The notes under the pieces were generated by a model. That model was not told where the DNA came from. It did no database searches and worked only from the letters and a program-made list of their open reading frames with translations. Shown piece after piece: positions 46,009 to 58,904 of a stretch of DNA of 64,000 bases (its first letter is position 1; every line of letters starts with the position of its first letter). A program made the translations under genes and the position numbers. The stretch spans positions 38,274,539-38,338,538 of the forward strand of contig CM070501.1 of the NCBI GenBank assembly GCA_036346375.1, given 5' to 3'. Origin of the DNA: Guadua angustifolia (Eukaryota > Streptophyta > Magnoliopsida > Poales > Poaceae).

Positions 46009-46669
46009 GAGGTAGTATCAGAGTATACTGACTGTAGGTCTTGACCCTGATTAGCATGGTGGTGTCCTAGGCGTGTCAAAGCTATTTTCTAAAGAAAATT
46101 TTAAATTTGATTAAAATAACACAACAAGGGATCAAAACTTTCTAGTAGTTAGTGACAGCACACCAAGCGATCAAAACTTTAAGTGACATAACGAAGTAGG
46201 TGGAAAACCTGGTTGTAGTCTTCCGACAATATTCTGAATTGCTTCTCCAAGTTACATTACACGCAGTCTGAAACGTCCCAGCTCCATTACCTTGGCATCC
46301 AGTCGTCCAGCCTAGGAGCTGCAAAATGTCGTCACTTCTCCTTTTCCCAGCTCAATGACCTTGGCATGACAGAGAAAGTAAAAGGCACGCCCAGTAACAC
46401 TGGAAGCAAGCTCTACAAATTCCCACACCAATGGGCGGCTTCATGTTGGCTTGTTAACTGTAGTTCTGTACTCCAAACACAGCAAAAGAAATATATAAAA
46501 GCATAAAGTGGTAATTAACAGACTCACTGCAATACTTTACATAATGTATCCTTTCTTTCACCCTTTTGAAATTAAAAGTTACAAATTGAAGGGACACGGT
46601 GAACCTTAGACCTGGCACCATGGTCTGTTACAACTTAAAACAAGAATTATTATGGATTGTGTACAGGCA
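46009..46669. other. LTR-proximal scrap, then 3' flank/UTR of the TRAF1-like gene
   Basis: 46009-46100 is PBS-like and short internal retroelement sequence. The rest is the probable 3' UTR of the minus-strand TRAF1-like gene that ends at 46670. There is a small direct repeat, GATCAAAACTTT, at about 46131 and 46169. Confidence 0.45.
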
Positions 46670-48457
46670 TCACCATTGCCCGTTGGCGCTGCGATACAGA
46701 TATTCCCCATCCACGCTTCCACTCGCTAAATTAACGTAGTCACCCATTGGCTGTGAAGATCCATTCGAGTGAACTCCAAGATTCATCATTGGGTTAGGAT
46801 AGCTATATAGCCAAGGCTTCAATGAAATTGAGTCCACCCTTCCATTGGAATAAGCATCCACCGCAAGTTTCCCCCCTCTCAACCTATGCAGACCATTCAG
46901 CCTGTCATAGGCCCCCAGGTAACCCTCGTCATAGTAATGGTCGGTCGATTTCAACCGGCCAGAACTACTCGCAGAAGCCATTTCAGAGTCTGCTAAGCTG
47001 CCCCTTGACGAAATTGGCAAGCCAAATGTACGGCATTCATAGAGGGAAGAGACTGCCATATTCCCATTGCTTTGTTCCTCCTCAAGCAAGTCATTGATGA
47101 TATCAAGGTGCGGAAATTCTTCACCCACTGGACCCTGCAACTGGCGCGAAACAAAACTTGCAGGAATCTCCCTCTGGAACTGCCTGTGTTGAAGTACCCC
47201 AATTCTGCCTTGTTCTTCTGTTCCACTGTCGCTTGTTTGTTGATAAGAATTATCTTTCCAAGCGTGTACACGTGCATCACCATTGATCATTTGTTGGTAA
47301 GGAGAGTCATCCCTCCACACGTGTTTGTTAGCATCACTATCACCTTTCCATGCGTGCCAGTTATCAAGAGCTTCCAACTTGCCAAACCCAAACATGAAGC
47401 CTTGCTTACCTGGTAATTGGTCAATCCTTCCAACAGGAGGCACCATGACAGATGTTGCCGATGCATATGCTGATAGTGGCTGCGAAAGTGCAATACGTTG
47501 TCCTAGAGAAGTTGGCTGATCAAGACTACCCTCACCAATTATGGCATTTCGGTATGTCTGTGGTACATAACTTGGGACAGGATGGGTGGGCTCATTGCTT
47601 GATTTTCCAGACAGAGTCATTGAATGTGAAAGCAATGGGGGAACTTGAAGTACAGGCGTAGGTGGTAAAGTTGATCTTGGTGCCTGGAACAAAGGAGCAT
47701 TTGAAGGCCTTGATGTTGCAGTAGGAGTTTGGGGAACAGAAGTGACTGCAACCTTTTTGGGAGCAGCATCTTCTTGAGCTTCTGAATTAGATGTGGAAGG
47801 TATTTGTCGCAATACTGGTTTAAGTGGGGCAACCTTATCAACCTGAGGTGAAGGTGATTTTGACCGAACTGGAATAGCTTTAGCAACTTTCTCAACCTGG
47901 GGTGCAGGTGATTTTAGGGGAGCAGGAATAACTTTAGCTTCTTCCTGAACCTGCGGGGCATGTGATTTGGGGGAAGCTGGAATAGCTTTAGCGACCTTAT
48001 AGACTTGTGGTGCAGGTGATTTGGGGGGAGCTGGAATAGCTTCATCAATTAACAGCAAGCTTGAAGCAGGGGTAGCAGCTTTATCAACTGGAGTCAATCC
48101 TGAGATGGTTGGAGTAGCTTTATCAATTTGTGGGGTTGAACTTGATACATGTGCTTCACACAAAACTGGCTCAACTCTACTCGGAGTGGGAGCAACAATG
48201 GGCACAGATTCCGTGCTTATGGTGGTGGTTGGTGTTGCTAGAACAGCTCCATTACTTGCACCGCTGGTGGCTACAGGTACAAACTTAGGAAGTGGTGCAT
48301 TGATATTTGCATCAGAAATAGTTACTGAAGATTGCTCAGGGCTGTTCAGAACATTAGGAGTCTTTTCCAAAGAACTAAATGAGGATGGTGAGGAAGAACC
48401 AGCCGCTGCCTTCTTTTCCAAATGAGCCTTGAGTAGTTTCCTGCCCTCAAATTCCTT
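46670..48457 (-). CDS. Open 3' exon of the TRAF1-like gene (about 595 codons)
   Basis: Continuous frame after a good acceptor (GTGTTTCAG) down to a stop at 46670. It begins KEFEGRKLLKAHLEKKAAAG, runs through a Pro/Ala/Thr/Val-rich part with five imperfect repeats of the form PAPQV.KVAKAIPA.PKS, then the family motifs HPVPSYVPQTYRNAIIGE and EFPHLDIINDLLEEE near the C-terminus. In the full protein this is the disordered tail after the coiled coil. On its own it lacks the MATH domain. Absence of any stop over 1.8 kb contrasts with the broken upstream exons. Confidence 0.7.
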   Translation of the reverse strand, partial: KEFEGRKLLKAHLEKKAAAGSSSPSSFSSLEKTPNVLNSPEQSSVTISDANINAPLPKFVPVATSGASNGAVLATPTTTISTESVPIVAPTPSRVEPVLCEAHVSSSTPQIDKATPTISGLTPVDKAATPASSLLLIDEAIPAPPKSPAPQVYKVAKAIPASPKSHAPQVQEEAKVIPAPLKSPAPQVEKVAKAIPVRSKSPSPQVDKVAPLKPVLRQIPSTSNSEAQEDAAPKKVAVTSVPQTPTATSRPSNAPLFQAPRSTLPPTPVLQVPPLLSHSMTLSGKSSNEPTHPVPSYVPQTYRNAIIGEGSLDQPTSLGQRIALSQPLSAYASATSVMVPPVGRIDQLPGKQGFMFGFGKLEALDNWHAWKGDSDANKHVWRDDSPYQQMINGDARVHAWKDNSYQQTSDSGTEEQGRIGVLQHRQFQREIPASFVSRQLQGPVGEEFPHLDIINDLLEEEQSNGNMAVSSLYECRTFGLPISSRGSLADSEMASASSSGRLKSTDHYYDEGYLGAYDRLNGLHRLRGGKLAVDAYSNGRVDSISLKPWLYSYPNPMMNLGVHSNGSSQPMGDYVNLASGSVDGEYLYRSANGQW

Positions 48458-50023
48458 CTGAAACACGCATAAATGGAAACAGACTCGTCAATCTTTAGCA
48501 GTACATAAACAAAACAAGTGCACAAGACAGCTGACTAACTGGGGACTGAAGTCTTACAGAACAACAGTTGTTAGAATTTTACTATGAGATACTGAAATGG
48601 CTAGCAAATATTAAATGAAATTCCAATTCAGGAAGTGAATCCCCCAAAGTTCTTTTTTTTTCATATATCTCCCATGCAACACATTCATTCAATGTAAATA
48701 ACACGAATAAGGATGGGTAATTTCAGGATATATCCCAAGAAACATAATGACAAATCCATTAAATGTAAATAACACGGAAAAAGGATGAGTAACTTGCAAT
48801 AATAAGTTGCAAATATATATCATAGCAACAACAGCTCTGATGTTTGATCTTGCAATCGAATCGTGTTGTGATAATTCAAACTCCCAAAGCATTAGCTATA
48901 ATGCATAGCAAAACATGTTGTTAATCATTCCAAAATCTACTGTCAAAATCATTAACCTCTATGAATTGCCAACAGAAATAAGAAAGGTTACACTCCTACT
49001 ACTACAGATAACAAAACTACAAGACTGATAAGGAATCTGCTTGACTGCTTCATTCAAAACCAATGATAATCATGGAACGCTTAAGACAACCGTTTGCACA
49101 GCTAGAATAAGGCCAATAAATATTGACGAACCTGATCAGAAAATAAAGCCCAATACTTTATGAAAGAGTAACTTCACCTCATGTAGGCGTTGTCCAAGCT
49201 TCCAAAGCCTATCTTTCAATGTGAGTAGAACAGTCTCCTGATCAAGCTTTGGAGCTGGGCCACAGCCAGATGTATTTCGGTCTGAACCACTAGTAGTGCT
49301 TGAGGGAAGATCATCCACATCTCGGGCAATGTTCATACTGCTTATGCACCTGCTATGCTGAGTTTTCCCCCTGTACATAAATTCAGTAAAAGCAAATCCT
49401 AGCCGCCAAGAGAAACAATGCAAGCTTAAGACAAAGCGCTAACTAACCTATTAGGTCATATCTGACTTCTACTATGTAGCAAGTTATTTCTTTTGCCTTG
49501 AATACTGTTCATGGTAGCAGATTCAGATGAACATGACAATGACTTGATCTCCACAGTAGAATTTTTCTTCCCAGTTTACACATTTTTTGTCTCAATGCCA
49601 ACATCATTCATCCCATTCAAAGGTTGTAAAATCTTGTTACCTGTGTCAGTTTGACATACCTCAACTGATCCATCCAAATTGTCTGACACATATGAAGCAC
49701 CTTCTTCAGAGGTATTGACTTTCATGGCTACTTGTCCTGCCCGCTTAGAATCCTCACTATCATGTATCGTGCTTTGATCTTGATCCCATTCTGAAAATTT
49801 TGAATCAGTTTTTTCCTCTATATCCTTGTCTTTAACCTTACGATTGTTCTTCTTTGGTTTGGCCTAAAAATGGTAATTCAAATTATGTAAGCAAAACAAA
49901 ATTTCAAAAATCCAACCTAATACAGAAGAAATAAAGGCAAAATGGCATACATAATAGCACTAACACTAAAGTAGAAACAAAACAGGAGTAAAATCAACTT
50001 ATCTTAAATGACCGAAAGGGGAA

Positions 50024-50043
50024 AACACACACACACACACACA
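50024..50043 (+). repeat. (AC)n microsatellite in an intron of the TRAF1-like gene
   Basis: Ten uninterrupted AC units. Confidence 0.9.
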
Positions 50044-51530
50044 GTAGCTGCAAATGGCCATTGAAAGTGAAAACCAGGTGACTTACTGGTCAAACCGGAC
50101 TGCACAAGTATTGGCTAAACAGAGCAGTTTAAACTTGCTCAATTATGCATAAGATGATTCCAGAATTCTGATGTGCTTACAGCAGGTTTGGGGCCATCAG
50201 CTCATGATACACGGTGATGATTTAATAGTTTATGCTTGCCAGCAGAATAGCAGTCACTTTTAGACCAGATGAAATAATGACAACTTGTTTTTTTAGCCTA
50301 ACATTCTGGTGAGCAAATTCGATTGCTTTTGATCAGTTCCCACCAGGAAAAGAGTACTGGCTACTCGTCCGCAACAGAGCAGAAAATGGGTGAAATCATT
50401 ATTACAGCTTAAAACAAGTGTACACTAGTGCATCAAGCCAATCAAACAAGTGTACACTAGTCAACAACAAGAATAATCGTTAAAAGAATCCTAGCAAGAA
50501 ATATTCATTCAATATATTCAAATGTATTCTTCAGGTTCACCAACTTGTTCAAGCAAACTGCAACCAATGGAAAGCTTTCATCATGTCGCCCTGCTACCAA
50601 CTACATGCTATTCAATGCAAGGAATTACGAAGACAGGGAAGGGCGTGCTTAACGACATTAAGAATGTGACCTGCTTTTCTTTTCACGCTTCTCTTTTTCA
50701 GTGGTATTGCCACGCTTCCCTTCATCTCATTTTCAAGGAGCCCAGCTTCTACCTCTTCACGAATAAGCTCCTCTTGCCTCTCCAAAGCAACAACTTCTTG
50801 ATAGGTGACCTCAATCCCCCTAACATGAAATCGAAATGTAAGAAGCAATGCAAAACATGAAAGATTATCTTGAGCAAATCTCAAAAACACCAGACTATGT
50901 CATTTTATTTCTAAGGAGGACTAAAGGATGAGCTCCAACTAAAAACATTTGTTTAGTTTTCCAAGATAAACTTAAAGGTGCACGCTTCAATGAAAAACAG
51001 AAAATCATGGAACAATTTAACGATTACTCAGCAACAATAGAACTTAAAGGTATACGCTTCAATGTAAAACATCAGGAAATCAATGAATAATTTCACAGTT
51101 ACTCAGCGATGTATAAACCTAAAATGCAGGTGACCACATCAACCACCTGGTTGATCAAGGAATACACAAGAAAATAAACATAAAGGAAGACACAATATAG
51201 GCCATAAATGGTTGAGCAAATTTATGATATCTACCCAGTAAATCAATTAGGAGAGGTAACAAGATGATCAAAATCAAAATGAATAAACTTTTTACCTAAA
51301 TATATGAGATAGTACAAACGTTTCAAGAATCTTCTGACCAAGCTCAGTTAAGCACCTTTCTTCACACTCAATTGAAACTTTGTTAACTTCTGCGGAACTA
51401 CCATCCTAGAAAGACGAGACAATGAAAACTGAGCACTAAGATAATCATTATACTACACAAAATAATAATAATGCTTGCAATTTTCAGACATCAAGACACA
51501 ACACACGGGACAATCATAAAATTCCTACTA

Positions 51531-51790
51531 CTCCCTCTGGTCACAGGGAAGTGTTGCGTTGACTTTCAGTTTCGAAGATACAACTTTGACCACCGATCTT
51601 TGTGATAATATATTTCTAGAACATAATATAAAATTATATAATTACGGAAATTTCTTATGAGAAATCTACTCATACAAATTTTATGCGCTCAACTGGAATA
51701 TTAAAAAAGATATTGTTGGTCAATTATCTTTTTACCGCGAACATCCCAGGTTTTTTACATGTTAAATAATGGTGGGAACTGGGAAAACAA
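51531..51790 (+). mobile_element. MITE-like element with Stowaway-type left end, truncated
   Basis: After TA the sequence starts CTCCCTCTGGTCACAGGG and continues AT-rich. The matching right terminus is not visible, so the right limit is a guess. It lies in the intron between the 51887-52252 and 51296-51405 exons. Confidence 0.45.
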
Positions 51791-53396
51791 GGAAAGAAGT
51801 TCGGCATAGGACGCAAAGTTGATAGATTTTGAGCTAAACTAAGTTAATTCCATATTAGTGCAGTTAAATCATACAATAATGCCTACTTTAGTGCGACTCT
51901 GGGAACATTTGTCATCCTTTGGAGACAGAGGTTGACAAGGCAAGGGTTCCAAAGCTGCCCTCTCAAGCAAAGCTATGACATCACCAGCCAAAACAAACAT
52001 GTCCATATCAACATGTGGACCATAGGTGCTGATAGCTCCTCCAAGTCCATTAATATCATTCTCCCTTTCTTGCCCTTGCTATGGTGCTCAAGTGCCTTCA
52101 GTCCCGTATAAAGAGAGTCCATAACTAATGTTGAAGTGACTTCTTTCTCTAGAAAGAAATGCTTCACCATTATTTTCAATACGACATCACTCTTCTCTCT
52201 GGACATGTGATGTCTTGTGCTTGGGTCAATTGCAAGCCAGAAAGCACGGAAACTGCAACACCAAGAAAGACATAGAAGCATTAGAATTAAAATTCCAAAA
52301 AGCAGATCACAGATATTTAACTATTAATTGTGACAGGATCACAGGACGTTCAAAAAGCAAATTGTCTAACCTGGACCATCTAGTTTTGTCCTCAATGAGC
52401 TTGCTAAGTTCACTTCTTTGTTCTTCAACGAAGCGTCGGTAAATTTGCTCTATATTTGTCATATAGACACAGAGTAATTCCCGTCGATAAGGGTGATCAA
52501 GGCAATGAAATGGGTGGTTCACTTTCTCCAAAATTGAAAAGCAAAAGAGAGAACAGTTACAGAATGTTTTGCTGTCATTTATAAGTATTCGGCACCCAGG
52601 AGAACATAGGCAACGAGTGCAGGATGATTATCACATAATCCAAGTACCTGGTCACATAATAGGTGTACATTAACAGTTTAACGTACAAGAGACAGAAGAT
52701 ATAAACAATGAAGAAGAAAAGAGAGGGACACAAATATGAAGAAACTCTGAACAAAATGCAATAGATCTTATAAAGTGCATCATATGAGCAATCCAATGAA
52801 GGATTTTTGGTACTTAAAAACAGGGAGATAACAAATCTAAAAGCATATTTGCGGAATCTTTTGCTGGTAGAGACATAATTTATCTTCAACCATGAGCCTA
52901 GGAACAGTAAATATCTTTGAAGTACTAATCCTGAAAATTGATAAACTAACTACCTGATAACTTGAACTTGAGCTATGATTCTGAGGACATCATCAACAAG
53001 AAAACCATCTTGAATCTTTGACAACTCCATAAACTTTTTCCATCCCCAATCATGCTCCTTCTTCCAGAATCTGTGCAAGGTGTCTGCAAAGTTACTTAGT
53101 TAACGTCTCAAAATGGCAGTTTAGCTCAAAGGAGAAAAATCATCAGTTCATTTTACCTGAATATTTAACTTTTTTAGGATCAAGATTGCCAACAGCTATA
53201 GTAAACTGTGCAAAATGACTCCATCCTGAAAGTGTCAAGGGGGTGTGATGAAAAAAAAAACTCTGTGGATGACATAAGATAGTTTAGGCAACATAGTAAC
53301 ACCAAACCTGGAAGGAGTTTGTCATGATTAGCAACACATAGAAACAATGACAAGTGATTGGAGACATCACATCCTTAAGGGTACACTAGAATCTAC

Positions 53397-54984
53397 CTGC
53401 AAAAATAACAACTGCAGATGAGCAAGGAACAAATTTATAAAATAGAGCATCTAACAGTATGCAAACTGAACTGCTCAACAATTTAGAATTCCCAGCTCAA
53501 AAAAGCTAATAAAGCTATTGGAAAACGGTAATAATATAACAGTAGTGAGGGAGATAAGCTAGTTTACAAGTTTACATAAAGTAAACTGCTCAAGAGTCTT
53601 CAAAATATGACTAGAACTAGAATACAGAAGAAAAAAATTATAGGAGTAAAAATGGGCTATTAGTATTCTCCAAGCTCCATCTTAAGTTTGGAAAAGATCA
53701 AGCAAAATTAATAACATTGATAGGATAACTGCCATGCAATCTAATAGAAGAAAAATGCAAGGATCAACATATCAACAAGGCGAATATCACACATCATATA
53801 TGTGAGAAAATATGCATTATTCAGTGGAGGGGCTAAAATAACAGCAACAGAAACGTTCATGGAAGCCAATAAACACCAAGAATAGTCACAACTAAGTACT
53901 CACAACCAATAGCACTAACACGCAGTGTAACAAACTAAGTACAACTAAACCTTAAGTCTGTTGGGTTAGTAGCAGTATGAAATATTGATATAGCTGCCAT
54001 GATGAACAATAATCTACTCACGCTGTGATACATTTCAACAAATGGCTATAACAACAGGTCAACAATTCAATTACATTACCATAATTTTTAATTAATAAAA
54101 TATCCGTTCCTGTTGCAATACAGAATGATTGCTGAACTATTATTACAACGTAATTTGCATATCATCTACAAAGGTGGTCAGAAAAACATACAACGTTAGC
54201 TTGCTTTGTAGCAAGTCAGACAGTCCATAAAAGATGACAATTTTAAAACTGACTTAAAATATACAAATAATTGCTTTGTAACTTCAGGCCCATAGAGTAG
54301 TATATCAATCAGTATCATGGCTAATGTAGGCAAAGATAGACTGAAAAAGCAACTCAAAGGAATTGAACAAACAGGAATGATTCAAGATACAGGATAGCTT
54401 TTGCAGTGTTAAGTAGACATTCAAGAAGTTCTAAACCTATCTTTCTCTTTGAATCAGACATCAGTAATTAAAAGCTTCAACTATGTACAGCCAGTCCCTT
54501 ACAGAGATTCAAGTTTTCTTTTCACCATTAAGTGAAAAATACAACATATGTACAATTGAAACGAAGAATCTAGCATCATGCTAAAATTTAATCAAGACTA
54601 ACTCAGTTATTTAACAATTCAATTTACTTATATTGGGTAAAGTGCACATATGCATTTACCACTAACGAGGGAACTAAAGTTTAACGCCACTATGAAAGGA
54701 TTTGACAGCCTGTTACAGACTCTCTTACTTGCAACATTGTCAAACAAAATGTAGAAGAAACATGAACTGGAAATCATAGTAATACCACTATACCAGCAAA
54801 TACATGATAGGCTATGTGTAGCAGTCCAATTGAAAAGTAAACATTTGTCAATCTGTAAAAGTAGAACAGAAAGAACACTAAACCGCAGACATTTCAAACT
54901 AGGTTTGTCACCAGACAAAGAAAGAAGCAGAAATGGAAAAGGTTGCAACAGCACTTTCAAGTCAATTGTCATTGAGCACCCTAC
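53397..54984 (-). other. Long intron of the TRAF1-like gene
   Basis: AT-rich, no ORF or repeat of note. Together with 55097-57054 it separates the three 5'-most exon blocks. Confidence 0.5.
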
Positions 54985-56365
54985 CACTTATAATCACCAG
55001 CTTCAAGTGGTTCACTTTTCATTTCTCTCTTCTTCTCCTTTGAAAAGTTTTCAATTCTCCAAGAATGCCGCCTAAATAAATCTGAAGGTCTGGGCCCTGA
55101 GATAACAACTGCCAAAGATTAGCTAAATGAACTGTAGCCACAATTACCACCAACCAAAAAAATCCTAAATATCTCTACACAAAAAGCACATGTCAATTTG
55201 GTGAAACTGAGTACAATTAATGGAGTGTCAAGATCTGCACTGAAAACTCCCTTCAGTCAACCACAAATGCTGGTGCAAAAATATATAACCGCATACATGG
55301 TTAGTGTATAATTTTCAAATATTCAGGCACTAAATCCAATTCAAAACTTTATACGAATTGAGACAATAGAATGAAGATTCACATTATGCATGGATAAATA
55401 ATCAGATTGCACATGGGCAAACAATACTTTGGAATTAAGTCACCAGGGAACTGCCAGAATGTAGACAAGGATGGGAATACAGTGCATATGGTGATGACCT
55501 AAAAATCTCAGCTACCGCATAATTACTTTTGGGTGCAACCGTGCAAGTACCCATGCGGTCACAATTTTGCAGACAAATATTCATGGATATGAGCAAGACA
55601 TATAGCGATTACTGGCACAGGAATGACATGGTCACCAAACCAACTCCCAGAACATACTGAACGGCCATCATGCAGGTTTTGGCCTGCATTAATCAATTAC
55701 AAAATACTTATTTTCAGTAACTTCCAAACATGAACCTCCCAAATTGAAAGTTAACCAAGTAACCATCAAAATATCTGCAAGAGTAATATGTTCCACATTT
55801 AATTTGCAACATCACTTCTGAGGCACTGAGGCACACTAAACAAAAAATATCAGTGCTTTCCCTGAAACAAGGAGATAGGCAAGACATCTATGCCTATGGC
55901 ACAAGTAGCTAACTAATACTAAGCACTAAGCAGCAAAATTACCTTAAGGCTTACCAGGTCTAAAATGTTAAATCCTATACCAACATCTTTCTGCTAATTT
56001 TTTCCTGTTTCAAGGTGTAACAGAAATCTCTATGTAATAATGAACGAATGACCAATTAAATTCGAATGCACATGGGTTAGGGTTCTCCAGCAACTCCATG
56101 ATTGTACAGAGATCCTTAAGATCAAGGTTAAAAGGAAGGTTTAATTTAACCAGGCCAAAGCCTTTCAACCATCCTAACCCAAGATTAAGCCGATCCACCA
56201 AAAAGGCAAATAACCTAACCCACCATAATTAACCCTCCTGGATTTTTGAACTGCTAACCCAGCGAAACCACCTAATCAAACTAAACAGTACTTTAGGCTA
56301 ACTATGTTTGCTGTCAAACACAAAATTGGGTTAAGCTAACCTAGCTGGGTTCAGGGTTTTTTATT

Positions 56366-56560
56366 CCGGTTTGGGGAAAATTTCGCCCAGCAGCAAAAGA
56401 GCCGGAAGAACGAAATTTCGCCGGAATTTCGTTCAAATTTGTTCAAATTCGTTTGAATTTCATTCAAATTCGTTCAAATCCGAAAAAAATCGGCCTTCCG
56501 TTCTGGACCGAAATGGGCGAAATTCGCGAAATTTCGCCGAAATTAAAATCACTGGCTGGG
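56366..56560. repeat. Degenerate TTCAAATT/CGTT repeat with palindromic ends
   Basis: The centre is a run of diverged GTTCAAATTYGTT units (56422-56480). On both sides are AAATTTCGCC-type motifs in inverted relation (about 56380-56420 and 56515-56545). It could be a small decayed DNA element within intron 1. Confidence 0.5.
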
Positions 56561-57232
56561 TTAGGATAACCTAACATAGCCATTTTAACCCAAAGCCAAA
56601 CAAGCATTAAATGTAGAGATAGTACAGGAAGCCAACAGTACAATATTCAGCAGACCTGTATTGCTCTGAGCCACTGACATATATTCAACATTTGAATGTG
56701 GACAAGAGGAACAAATTATAAGAGTAAATAAGCTAGTAACGTTTATTAATATCACCTTCACACAACTTCTATGGAAAAAAACTAGTCCTTTCATGTCTTC
56801 ATAAACATATACTGCCCATACTAATGCATGCCCATCATGATTGTAGTCTCCAGCACTGGTCTGTCAGCCCCATATTTTAGCATAATATTGTCTTACCATT
56901 TACCAAGAAACAAATCAAACTCTTAGTTGAGAAAAGGTCATTCAGTTTTTTTGTCTGAAAAGGCTATCCACATCTCAAGCCCTAGTGCTATCCTCTTAAC
57001 TGAACTTACAATAATTTAAACATCACAATAAATAAAAACAGTTCATTTGCGCACCAGGGTCATCATCTTCACCATCAGTATCCCAAAAGGAAGGGGATGT
57101 GGAAGGGCTCCCATTTTCAATCTGCTCGTGGGACCGCCATTCAGACAGGGAATCACCAGACACGCTGCGATCCTTGTCCCCCATCCCAGTCGTGCTTGCA
57201 ACAGAATCATCAGTTGACATGGCTCCAGCCAT

Positions 57233-57957
57233 CAGTAAATCCTTGAAGCTCCAACAGCCTTAATTCAGAACTGCGTACAGAAGCAAGAAGAAATTTATGG
57301 TGAATTCAGCACGCTTACTATCTCCAAATGACAAGCTCTATGAAACATATACTGAACCCTCAAAACTCAAGCTAAATCAGCTCCGGAATAGCTAATCAAA
57401 CCCACAGTATCCTACAATCATATCATACAAGTCACCATCCATCTAAAACAAAAGCCCTTCATTTCAGGGGCACCACCCCACCGAATTTCACTGAAACAGA
57501 CAGAAGTCAGGCTAGAAGCAGCTGGGCGAAACCAAACACGTCTTCCAACCAGCCAAAGTTGAATCCCTTTCCGACCCCAAATCCCCAACCGCCGACTAAA
57601 CAGGTCGGGACCTAACCCTCAAACCCTAGTCCCCACGGACATCCGCCGCAAGCACACCATCTGCGTGCGGGCGTCACCGTGGGCCGGCGGGAGGCGCCCG
57701 ATCCAGTGGCGGCCTAGAGAGCCTAGGTTTTACCTGTGTCGGCAGCGGGAGCTGGCCGCGATGGCCAGCAGAGGAGAGCTGTGGCGGCTGCGGCGAGAGG
57801 AAAGGGGCAGACAGAGAGGAGAACGAAAGGGGCGTGGGTATATTTTGGATGGTGGAATTTATAGTGATTGGATTGTACAGTTGTACTGCTCTCATCCTCT
57901 GTCGTCGAGATGCGTGTCCGGCGCACCCGTGCACATCTAATGAAATTTCAACCGATT
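57233..57957 (-). promoter_or_regulatory. 5' UTR and core promoter of the TRAF1-like gene
   Basis: Minus strand: a CCAATCAC...TATAAATT promoter-like pair (57855-57876), a C/T-rich leader, then a 5' UTR donor ACACAG|GTAAAACC at about 57733. The start codon ATG is at 57232 in the next exon. The layout matches an expressed ancestral gene. Confidence 0.55.
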
Positions 57958-57958
57958 A

Positions 57959-58239
57959 CTCTCTCCAATTATTTTTATAAGACTTATTTTTTAAATAGTT
58001 TTATTTATAAATGTAAGATTTATATATAGATTTAATGAGATCTTTCCTTCTATATCTTTATTTATTTTCTCTCATCCATATGTATTTATTCATTATCATT
58101 CACACAAAGTATTTCTTTCGTCTTTCAAGACAATTAAATGGGGGCATCTAAATCATTTTTTCGTATCTTTCTCAATTTCAACGCAACTTTAATCTTTATG
58201 CAAAGTTAAAATACACCTTATAAAAATAAATTGAGGGAG
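57959..58239. mobile_element. Stowaway-type MITE, full length
   Basis: TIRs CTCTCTCCAATTATTTTTA and, at the right end, TAAAAATAAATTGAGGGAG are inverted copies with few mismatches, flanked by the dinucleotide TA on both sides (57957-57958 and 58240-58241). Length 281 bp, no coding capacity. It sits just upstream of the TRAF1-like promoter. Confidence 0.85.
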
Positions 58240-58241
58240 TA

Positions 58242-58896
58242 CATACTTCGAAAAAATATTCAGAATTTTCAATATGCAGATTAAATAATTCTCTAATAGT
58301 ATGGAATTTCAACCGATTACATAATTTGAAAAATTATACCGAACTTTTAGTCAGCGGACTAAATAATTCTCTAATAGTATATGAAAACATTTGAATCGAT
58401 TTCTTAAACTTTGAATAGAATGCCGCGCCCCTTGTGAGTTCAACGTAAAGTATAGGTGGCCGTCATGCGACAGATTCGTTGATAGCGCACCAAAGAGATG
58501 GTCGGGGTCGCGGACTGTGGAATTGCTGGCATATCACATTGGTTGCAGTGATGTCATGCATGATTTCGATTGCAGGCGGTGGAGTTGTTGATAGTTAAGT
58601 GTCAATTTTTCGTGGCGATATACGTGATTTAGGGTCTATTTGATAGAACTGTAAATCTTAGTTTCACCTAAGATTTGAAACTTGTAGGTTAAAATAAAGT
58701 GAATTAAGTTTATATTTTTGATCTAAAATGTAAACAAGATGATCCATAACACTCTTAATATACTCACAGCTCTAGTTCCACGGATTTGGTGGAGCTAGAA
58801 ATACCCAACTCTACAAGATCTACGAATCTGATGGAACTGAAGCTCTATCACACACACCTTTAGAGTTGAGTGTGGTGGAGCAAAATTTTATGGCGG
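58242..58896. other. AT-rich intergenic sequence with short direct repeats
   Basis: CTAAATAATTCTCTAATAGTAT (minus the first base in one copy) occurs twice, at about 58283 and 58361. AATTTCAACCGATTAC occurs at 58305 and also just left of the MITE at 57944. The 58630-58870 part has a loosely inverted GGTCTATTTGATAGAACTG...-type MITE appearance. No gene is seen. Confidence 0.45.
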
Positions 58897-58904
58897 CGGC
58901 GGCG

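Larger units (their letters stand above)
46670..57232 (-). pseudogene. TRAF1A/B-like MATH-domain gene, degraded
   Basis: Exon-like blocks on the minus strand: 57232-57055 (start MAGAMSTDDS; LSEWRSHEQIENGSPSTSP), 55096-54985 (HSWRIENFSKEKKREMKSEP), 53396-53308, 53225-53157 (GWSHFAQFTIAV), 53083-52954 (LHRFWKKEHDWGWKKFMEL), about 52529-52371, 52252-51887, 51405-51296, 50819-50671, 49863 to about 49450, 49370-49178, 48457-46670. Content and order match plant TRAF1A/B (MUSE13/14), MATH adaptors that link NLR receptors and autophagy proteins to SCF ubiquitin ligases. Defects: in exon 3 the tyrosine and glutamine codons of the family sequence YILVYPQG are TAG and TAA; there are frameshifts after SAPMV (about 52020) and EMK (about 50715), and a stop or frame change near VNWE (about 49580); exon 6 lacks a clear AG acceptor. 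Yet the terminal exon is open and conserved. A recently dying gene, or one read from internal promoters, are the alternatives. Confidence 0.8.

Noticed and set aside
48021..48425. Plus-strand 134-codon ORF over the TRAF1-like last exon
   Set aside because: Shadow of the Pro/Ala/Val-rich minus-strand exon; no family signature.
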